NCBI GenBank assembly: GCA_013002105.1
Contig: JABDKS010001006.1
Coordinates: 1-5,044 of the forward strand
DNA from: Pirellulaceae bacterium
Lineage (GTDB): Bacteria > Planctomycetota > Planctomycetia > Pirellulales > Pirellulaceae
Reading direction: 5' to 3'
DNA: 5,044 bases
Below are positions 1 to 5,044 of the stretch, piece by piece. Numbering within the stretch: the stretch's first letter is position 1; every line of letters begins with the position of its first letter. The notes under the pieces were generated by a model. That model made no database searches. It saw nothing but the letters and a program-made list of their open reading frames with translations, and was not told the origin of the DNA. A program made the position numbers and the translations under genes.

Positions 1-2
1 AT

Positions 3-599
3 GTAACCCCCATCGTCGTCAACGATGGCACCCAAATTGTCAGTGCATCTGGCGACCGTGTCCAAGGATTCGACGCATCCACGGGAGATCGTGTCTGGTC
101 GATCTACAGTCAGGGCGAAGGCACGACCCCATCACCTGTGATCGCCGGTGATACGATTTTTACCTCCTCGGGATTCGAGGAACCAACGATTCGCGCCGTT
201 CGACTGGGTGGCAATGGCGACGTCACACAAACACACATTGTTTGGGAGCAAACCAAAGGCGTTCCGGTGCTCGCATCACCGTTGTATGTCGCACCGTATT
301 TGTACACGATCACTCGGGACAACATTCTGCATTGCATTGATTCGGCAAGCGGCGAAATTGTCTGGCTCCAACGATTGTCGGGCAATCATTCTGCATCGCC
401 GGTGCTCGCCGATGGAAAGATCTATGTCCTGTCCGAAGACGGCGTCACGCTGGTGCTTCGCCCCGGCGACAAGTACGACGAAATCGCACGCAACGAATTG
501 GGAGAAAAGTGCATGGCATCAATGGCCGTCTCGTCGCGTCACTTTTTCATTCGAACCGCCGAGCATCTCTACTGCATTGGCCGCAACGACAAGGAATAG
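3..599 (+). CDS. PQQ-like (BamB-type) beta-propeller repeat protein, C-terminal part
   Basis: The frame is open from the left edge and stops at TAG 597-599, giving 198 codons of a protein whose start is outside the window. It contains at least two recognisable PQQ-type propeller blades: one around residues 22-33 of the visible part (GFDASTGDRVW) and one further on (CIDSASGEIVW). Both show the family pattern of an aspartate, a small-residue turn ending in Gly, then a charged residue and a V-W pair. Repeated 'SPV/SPL...G/A..Y' strands lie between them (PSPVIAGD, ASPVLADGKIYV). The end, with FIRTAEHLYCIG, resembles the usual last blade of these proteins. Such proteins are often exported and act as scaffolds; most of the repeat family does not bind PQQ and is not an enzyme. 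The signal peptide, if any, would be in the missing part. A GTG at 138 could be mistaken for the start, but the propeller pattern clearly continues upstream of it. The substrate and role are unknown. Confidence 0.88.
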   Translation, partial: VTPIVVNDGTQIVSASGDRVQGFDASTGDRVWSIYSQGEGTTPSPVIAGDTIFTSSGFEEPTIRAVRLGGNGDVTQTHIVWEQTKGVPVLASPLYVAPYLYTITRDNILHCIDSASGEIVWLQRLSGNHSASPVLADGKIYVLSEDGVTLVLRPGDKYDEIARNELGEKCMASMAVSSRHFFIRTAEHLYCIGRNDKE

Positions 600-724
600 T
601 GACGAAGGTCAACGGGCGAACCTCACATTTGCTCGCTTTTCCTGAAGCGTCGCAACAAGCTCACACAGAATCTCAGATTGGCCGTCGAGGAGCCTGTGAG
701 TAGAGCATTCTTATCATTGATGTA

Positions 725-792
725 CGTTGGTCGTAGGCCAGGACGCGTCCCGGCGTAACGTTGATAAGACAGGTCCTGGCATACAGCTAGCG
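725..792 (+). repeat. Long imperfect inverted repeat (hairpin), possibly a dispersed intergenic element
   Basis: Arms 725-744 and 773-792 can pair over 20 positions: 15 Watson-Crick pairs, three G-T pairs and two mismatches (732/785 and 736/781). The inner eight pairs are perfect (GCCAGGAC at 737-744 against GTCCTGGC at 773-780). The 28-base loop starts inside a ten-base palindrome (GGACGCGTCC, 741-750) and holds AACGTT at 757-762. The G-T pairs are tolerated only in a plus-strand transcript, which weakly favours a plus-strand RNA structure. There is no T-run after the right arm, so it is not a normal intrinsic terminator. It could be the folded tail of the upstream mRNA, a small RNA, or one copy of a palindromic repeat family. 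Confidence 0.55.
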
Positions 793-824
793 GCAACAAA
801 TTGCGAAGGTTAGACAAACCGTCC

Positions 825-862
825 GGTCCAATTTCTTGTGCTCAGCTGGGGATGAGTGGACC
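825..862. repeat. Short inverted repeat GGTCCA/TGGACC
   Basis: GGTCCA at 825-830 and TGGACC at 857-862 are perfect reverse complements separated by 26 bases. The arms do not extend, so chance is a fair explanation. The position, about 200 bases before the kinase start, leaves open a protein-binding site. Confidence 0.2.
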
Positions 863-983
863 AAATCCGCATGCCCCCCACCGAGACAAAGGATTCAAAC
901 GAACATTTTCCATCACCAACGGATCATGCCTCAAAGCGTGTCCATCCCCGGGTCGGTTGCTGTTATCCTGATAGCACCTGTTT

Positions 984-1023
984 ACCACGATGTAGACATT
1001 TGTCGCGACCGACGCGACGTGGT
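984..1023. promoter_or_regulatory. GC-rich nested inverted repeat upstream of the kinase gene (possible operator or leader hairpin)
   Basis: GTCGCG at 1002-1007 and CGCGAC at 1013-1018 form a perfect six-pair stem around a five-base loop. ACCAC at 984-988 pairs with GTGGT at 1019-1023, which abuts the right arm directly, so the outer helix can stack on the inner one with a 13-base bulge on the left. That bulge contains most of a small ATGT-AG-ACAT palindrome (990-999). The structure ends 43 bases before the ATG at 1067. It could be an operator, or a leader hairpin that affects translation. No promoter hexamers can be fixed around it, so the regulatory role is inference. Confidence 0.35.
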
Positions 1024-1066
1024 CATCTTGTCACTCCTCTAGTTTAGTGTCACCGCGGAATCTTGC

Positions 1067-4000
1067 ATGGCAACGAACGACGACGAGGACAAACGCGCTG
1101 CGTCCGACAAGGAAGTCAATCTTGCGGGAAACACGGCAGGCGACGCAGACGGAACGAAGCTGGAGCAGACCGAAGACTTTGTGTCGTCGCAACCTACGGA
1201 TCGCGGTGCGATTACGGAAAAATCGGTGCCAAAGAAGCTCGGCCGCTATCAGGTACGCGAATTGTTGGATCGCGGCGGATTTGGTGCCGTGCTGATGGGA
1301 TTCGACCCCGTTTTGAAGCGGAAAGTCGCGATCAAAGTCCCATTGGTCAATCGGGTTGGTCGGGACACAGAAGAAGCTTTTCTCAACGAGGCACGACGAC
1401 TCGCCCAACTACGTCATCACGGCATCGTTTCGATCCACGACGTCGGTGTCGACCAGGGATGGTGCTACATCGTCTCCGAGTTTTTGGAAGGTCAGACACT
1501 TCACAATTGGGCGAGAAAAACGAAGCCGACTTGGCAGCAGGTCGTACCGATCGTAGCGGCCATTGCGGACGCTTTGGCACATGCACATGCCAACGGTACG
1601 GTGCACCGAGATGTAAAACCGGGCAACGTTATCCTGATGGACGAAGCAGAGGGTCTCGTCCCAAAGCTGCTGGACTTTGGTTTGGCAATCAGTGAAACCG
1701 GAGAGTCCGGCGACCAACGAGGCGCCGTCGCTGGCACTCCTGCGTACATGTCGCCCGAACAGGCACGCGGACTCGCTCACCGGATCGATGGACGTACCGA
1801 TGTCTATTCATTAGGTGTGGTGCTCTATCAGCTACTTTGCGGCAAGCGGCCGTTTCGCGCCAAGAACACCAGCGAGTTACTGCGTCAGGTTCGCGAAGAA
1901 TCGCCGCAACCGCCACGGCAGATTGCACACAATGTTCCTTCTGAATTAGAAGACATTTGCTTGAAAGCAATGTCAAAACGCGAGCGCGACCGATACAAAA
2001 CAGCGGGCGACATGGCGGCCGATTTGCGCAATCTCTTGCAACCATCCCTCGCAGTCAAAACACCCGAGTCGGCGGTGCCGACACCGCCAACGCCGGTCGA
2101 CACAACCACCGATTCGGGTGTTCTTGCCACACCGTCGGCAATCCGCAGGGCGCGGGATGCTGAACGTCGGCAGCTGACGGTGATGATCTGTAATTGCGAC
2201 ACACAAGACCCGGAAGAACCGCTCGCATCGCTCGATCCAGAAGACCAACGAGATCTGTTGGAAGAGTTTCAACGCATCTCCAAAGAGGTGATCCAGCGAT
2301 TTGGCGGCACGGTCGTACAGTCCAGCGGCCAGGAATTGCTGGTTTGCTTTGGCTTTCCTATCGCTTTCGAAGACGCACCGCATCGTGCCATCCGCACTGG
2401 CATTCAAATCAAGGAAGAGATGATTCATTTGAACGATGCCTTGCGAAAACAAAGAAAGAATCTTCTTTCAGCTTGGGTCGCGATTCACACCGGGACTGTC
2501 GTCGCCAGAGAAGCGGGAGTGGAGGACGACGATGATTCGCTTTCGATCATTGGCGAAGCACGCAATGTTATCAGCCGATTGGAGGCGTTGACGGACCCGG
2601 ATCAAATTGTCATCAGCGACGCCACACTGCGACTGGTCGAAGGATTCTTTGTCGTTGAGCACTTTGCATCACAGAAAGTAAAAGGCATTAAGCAACCCAT
2701 CGAACTGTACGAGGTCATCAGCGAAAGCGCCGTTCACAGTCGTGTGGAATTGGTTGATCCGGCGAACCTGACTCCACTGGTGGGCCGTGAGATGGAATTG
2801 GGAATCATCAAAGATCGCTGGGAACACGCCCAAGAAGCGATGGGCCAGGTCGTGCTACTGATCGGCGACGCGGGACTTGGCAAATCCAGATTGGTACGGG
2901 AGATCAAAGAGCACCTCGCTGACGAGAATCCCGACGAGCCACCGCCTGTGATCGAGTGGCGGTGCTCGGCCTACCATGAAGGAAGTAGCCTGTTTCCAGC
3001 AATCGAGTTTTTTGGACGCTTGTTGGGGTTCGGTCGCGATGACTCGGCTCAGTCACGATTGGACAAGCTGATCCGCCATTTGCGCGAGGTCCATCTCGAT
3101 TCGCCAGAACAGATCGCTTTGTTTGCCTCGTTATTGTCAATTCCGCCGGACGAACGATGTGCGATGATCGAATTGTCGCCCGTCCGAAGGAAAGAGCAAA
3201 CACAACAGTTGTTGCTGCAATGGCTGCGAGAGTACTCGTCAGAACAACCGGTGCTATTCGTTGTGGAAGACCTACATTGGGTGGACCCATCGACGATGGA
3301 AGTCCTCGCGTTGCACGTTGATCAAGGACACCACGAAAGCGTCTTAACGATCCTGACGTTTCGCCCCGAGTTTCGCACACCTTGGCAAAGCTACGGACAC
3401 CAAACTCAAGTCGCGCTAACCAGATTGACGAAACGACAAATCGGGGAGCTGATCAAACGCAAGACAGGTCTAAGTCAGCTGCCCGAGAAGATCGTCGAAA
3501 AATTGGCCCAGCGGACCGACGGCGTGCCATTGTTTGTCGAAGAATTTACGCAAATGGTGCAAGAATCCGGTGCCTTGGATGCTGACACCACCAGTGCCGA
3601 AGTCGCTGCCGCGTTGAACTCAATCCCCGTAACGCTCCAGGATCTTCTCGCTGCTCGATTGGACCGGATGGATAGCGATCCCGACGTTGTCCAACTGGGC
3701 GCCACGTTCGGACGCGAATTTACTTACGAGTGGATGCACGCGGCGTCGGAATTGGGTGAACAAGAGCTGCAAGACGAATTATCAAAATTAACAGAAGCCG
3801 AGTTGCTGTTTCAGAAAGGGCGGCCGCCGGAGTGCAGCTATATTTTTAAACACGCACTGATTCAAGACGCCGCCTACAACTCACTGCTGAAAAAAAAACG
3901 TCAGCTTTTTCACAAAACGATCGGCGACGCGATCGAAACGAATTTCAACGACACTGCACAGACGCAACCGGAACTGCTGGCTCACCACTACACCGAAGCT

Positions 4001-5044
4001 GCCGAGTCGGAAAAGGCCGTTCAGTACTGGTTGCAGGCGGGACAACTTGCTCAGCAACGATCCGCCAACACCGAAGCGATCAATCTGCTGACTAGCGGGT
4101 TGAATGTTCTGCAGACACTGGACGAATCTCCGACACGAGATCAGATCGAACTCGGATATCAGTTGACGCTCGGTCCGGTACTGATGGCCGCACGCGGTTG
4201 GTCGGCTCCCGAAGTCGGTACGGCGATCGAACGAGCACAGCAACTTGTAGGAAAGATTGGCACCCTGGAAGATCAGTTTTTTGTTAAATGGGGTCTGTGG
4301 GGTTGGCGTGTCATACGCGCAGACATGGACATCGCGACACCCATCGCCACCGACATGCTGGAAATGGCAGAGAACTCGGCGGAGGGGCAAGAACTTTTGG
4401 CCGAGGCGCACTGGGCTGTGGGATGCACCGCCTACTACAAAGGCGATTTTCAGGAAGGATTGCAATTACTGGAACGGGGATTGGAGCTGATCAACGAGGA
4501 AAAGGAACGCGAACATTCATTGAAAACCGGCCAACGGTGTAGCTTGATGTGCCGCAGTCACGCAGCACTAGCTCTCTGGCAGCTTGGCTTTCCCGAGCAA
4601 GCCATCCAACGCACCAATGAAAACCTGCTTCGTGCCCGAGAGCAAGGCCATCCCTTTACCCTGGCGATGTCGCTGTTCTTTCGCAGACAACTGCTGGAAT
4701 TCTGCGGGCACGCAGATGAAGCGAGGAAAAGTATCGAAGAGGAATTCAAAATCTGTAACGACAACGGATTCGTCTTCTTTGAAGTCCACGCAATCTTTGG
4801 GCGTGGTGATTACCTGCTACGAAACGGTCAAATCGACGAGGCACGCGAGCAATTCGAACTCGGCTTGCAAATGCTTCAAGCAACCGGTGGAAACTTGTCG
4901 ATGGATCATCCTTACCGCAACATTGCCGAAGCGTATCTGCAGGCCGGCAACAACGGCGAAGCGCAGCAGTGGATCGATCGAGGATTTGATCTTGTCAACA
5001 ATCGTCACGAGCGTGGGATGGAAAGCGAATTCCTGCGGTTGCAG
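1067..5044 (+). CDS. Ser/Thr kinase - degenerate class III cyclase - AAA/STAND ATPase - TPR fusion protein (3' end outside window)
   Basis: The ATG at 1067 is the first start after an in-frame stop at 1040-1042; a weak GGAA lies six bases upstream. The frame runs 1326 codons with no stop and is still open. Residues 1-58 are acidic and probably disordered. The kinase (about 61-324) has loop GGFG at 70-73 (Asp68 replaces the first glycine), Lys90 (VAIK), Glu108, HRD Asp182, Asn187, DFG Asp203, SPE 229-231 and Asp245, so it should phosphorylate Ser/Thr. A Pro/Thr-rich linker follows. The cyclase homology domain (366-550) has Asn376 and Gln422 where metal-binding Asp are expected, yet keeps Asn500 and Arg504; cyclase activity is doubtful. 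The AAA_16-like NTPase has Walker A GDAGLGKS (600-607) and Walker B LFVVEDLHW (730-738). The family signature FKHALIQDAAY (927-937) comes next, then TPR-like helices from about 968. No membrane segment is seen, so it is probably cytosolic. By comparison with relatives little of the C-terminus is missing. TIGR03903-type TOMM kinase/cyclase fusions share this layout; whether this one belongs is unproven. Confidence 0.93.
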   Translation, partial: MATNDDEDKRAASDKEVNLAGNTAGDADGTKLEQTEDFVSSQPTDRGAITEKSVPKKLGRYQVRELLDRGGFGAVLMGFDPVLKRKVAIKVPLVNRVGRDTEEAFLNEARRLAQLRHHGIVSIHDVGVDQGWCYIVSEFLEGQTLHNWARKTKPTWQQVVPIVAAIADALAHAHANGTVHRDVKPGNVILMDEAEGLVPKLLDFGLAISETGESGDQRGAVAGTPAYMSPEQARGLAHRIDGRTDVYSLGVVLYQLLCGKRPFRAKNTSELLRQVREESPQPPRQIAHNVPSELEDICLKAMSKRERDRYKTAGDMAADLRNLLQPSLAVKTPESAVPTPPTPVDTTTDSGVLATPSAIRRARDAERRQLTVMICNCDTQDPEEPLASLDPEDQRDLLEEFQRISKEVIQRFGGTVVQSSGQELLVCFGFPIAFEDAPHRAIRTGIQIKEEMIHLNDALRKQRKNLLSAWVAIHTGTVVAREAGVEDDDDSLSIIGEARNVISRLEALTDPDQIVISDATLRLVEGFFVVEHFASQKVKGIKQPIELYEVISESAVHSRVELVDPANLTPLVGREMELGIIKDRWEHAQEAMGQVVLLIGDAGLGKSRLVREIKEHLADENPDEPPPVIEWRCSAYHEGSSLFPAIEFFGRLLGFGRDDSAQSRLDKLIRHLREVHLDSPEQIALFASLLSIPPDERCAMIELSPVRRKEQTQQLLLQWLREYSSEQPVLFVVEDLHWVDPSTMEVLALHVDQGHHESVLTILTFRPEFRTPWQSYGHQTQVALTRLTKRQIGELIKRKTGLSQLPEKIVEKLAQRTDGVPLFVEEFTQMVQESGALDADTTSAEVAAALNSIPVTLQDLLAARLDRMDSDPDVVQLGATFGREFTYEWMHAASELGEQELQDELSKLTEAELLFQKGRPPECSYIFKHALIQDAAYNSLLKKKRQLFHKTIGDAIETNFNDTAQTQPELLAHHYTEAAESEKAVQYWLQAGQLAQQRSANTEAINLLTSGLNVLQTLDESPTRDQIELGYQLTLGPVLMAARGWSAPEVGTAIERAQQLVGKIGTLEDQFFVKWGLWGWRVIRADMDIATPIATDMLEMAENSAEGQELLAEAHWAVGCTAYYKGDFQEGLQLLERGLELINEEKEREHSLKTGQRCSLMCRSHAALALWQLGFPEQAIQRTNENLLRAREQGHPFTLAMSLFFRRQLLEFCGHADEARKSIEEEFKICNDNGFVFFEVHAIFGRGDYLLRNGQIDEAREQFELGLQMLQATGGNLSMDHPYRNIAEAYLQAGNNGEAQQWIDRGFDLVNNRHERGMESEFLRLQ

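Larger units (their letters stand above)
600..1066. other. Intergenic region, 467 bases, no credible gene
   Basis: Neither strand carries a convincing coding sequence here. The short open frames have no plausible ribosome site and no recognisable protein pattern. Because both flanking genes point the same way and the gap is wide, this stretch should hold the end of the PQQ-repeat transcript and the promoter and leader of the kinase gene. I could not identify a strong intrinsic terminator or a convincing -35/-10 pair. What is visible is three inverted repeats, listed separately. No tRNA, CRISPR or insertion-sequence signature was seen. Confidence 0.7.

Noticed and set aside
138..599. GTG at 138 as the true start of the PQQ-repeat gene
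   Set aside because: The frame is open to the left edge, and the propeller blade with GFDASTGDRVW lies upstream of this codon, so the gene begins outside the window.
600..660. Intrinsic terminator for the PQQ-repeat gene (GCGA...TCGC followed by TTTTCC)
   Set aside because: The stem is only four pairs and the T-run only four bases, too weak to call.
725..800. Integron attC-like site
   Set aside because: The hairpin has the right general size, but I could not find properly placed RYYYAAC and GTTRRRY core sites, and no integrase is visible.
623..817. Small minus-strand open frame of 64 codons
   Set aside because: It simply spans the long hairpin, so its codons are constrained by the inverted repeat. 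No protein family is recognisable and no ribosome site is seen.
880..905. tRNA T-arm-like sequence (GGATTCAAACGAAC)
   Set aside because: No acceptor stem, D-arm or anticodon arm could be assembled around it.
955..970. Promoter (TTGCTG followed by TATCCT-like sequence)
   Set aside because: The spacing between the hexamers is far too short for a sigma-70 promoter, and no other pair stood out.
836..1042. Small plus-strand open frame of 68 codons in the intergenic region
   Set aside because: It starts at a TTG without a ribosome site, has no recognisable pattern, and overlaps the nested inverted repeat near the kinase start.
3890..4095. Programmed ribosomal frameshift at the A run
   Set aside because: The zero frame continues with strong family similarity, and I see no downstream stimulatory structure; only polymerase slippage remains worth testing.
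3881..4465. Minus-strand open frame of 194 codons opposite the fusion gene
   Set aside because: It is entirely antisense to a well-supported conserved coding frame and shows no domain pattern of its own.

Overview
The window looks like chromosomal DNA from a planctomycete, probably of the Pirellulaceae/Rhodopirellula kind. This is inferred from the gene style: a BamB-like PQQ-repeat propeller beside a very large multidomain Ser/Thr kinase, moderate GC, weak Shine-Dalgarno signal and a long intergenic gap. No marker gene is present, so the assignment is tentative.

Layout. (1) Positions 3-599 hold the C-terminal 198 codons of a PQQ-like beta-propeller protein whose start lies outside the window. 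(2) Positions 600-1066 are 467 bases without a credible gene. They contain a long imperfect hairpin (725-792), a small inverted repeat (825-862) and a compact GC-rich inverted repeat close to the next start (984-1023). (3) From 1067 to the window edge at 5044 one uninterrupted plus-strand frame of 1326 codons, still open, fills about 79% of the window. I read it codon by codon and found no stop.

The large protein is a soluble signalling fusion. In order it has an acidic disordered N-terminus, a Ser/Thr kinase (about 61-324), a Pro/Thr-rich linker, a class III adenylate/guanylate cyclase homology domain (about 366-550), an AAA/STAND-type NTPase (about 566-890) and a TPR-like helical region running off the end. 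The kinase and NTPase keep their key residues. The cyclase domain has lost both metal-binding aspartates (Asn376 and Gln422 stand in their places) but keeps the Asn-Arg pair, so it is probably a pseudo-cyclase. The domain order and size match what I recall of the 'TOMM system kinase/cyclase fusion' family (TIGR03903), which is linked elsewhere to thiazole/oxazole-modified peptide clusters. That raises the possibility of a modified-peptide cluster just outside the window, though nothing inside it proves this.

The two genes share a strand, but the wide gap argues against a common operon. No functional link between them can be shown from the sequence.
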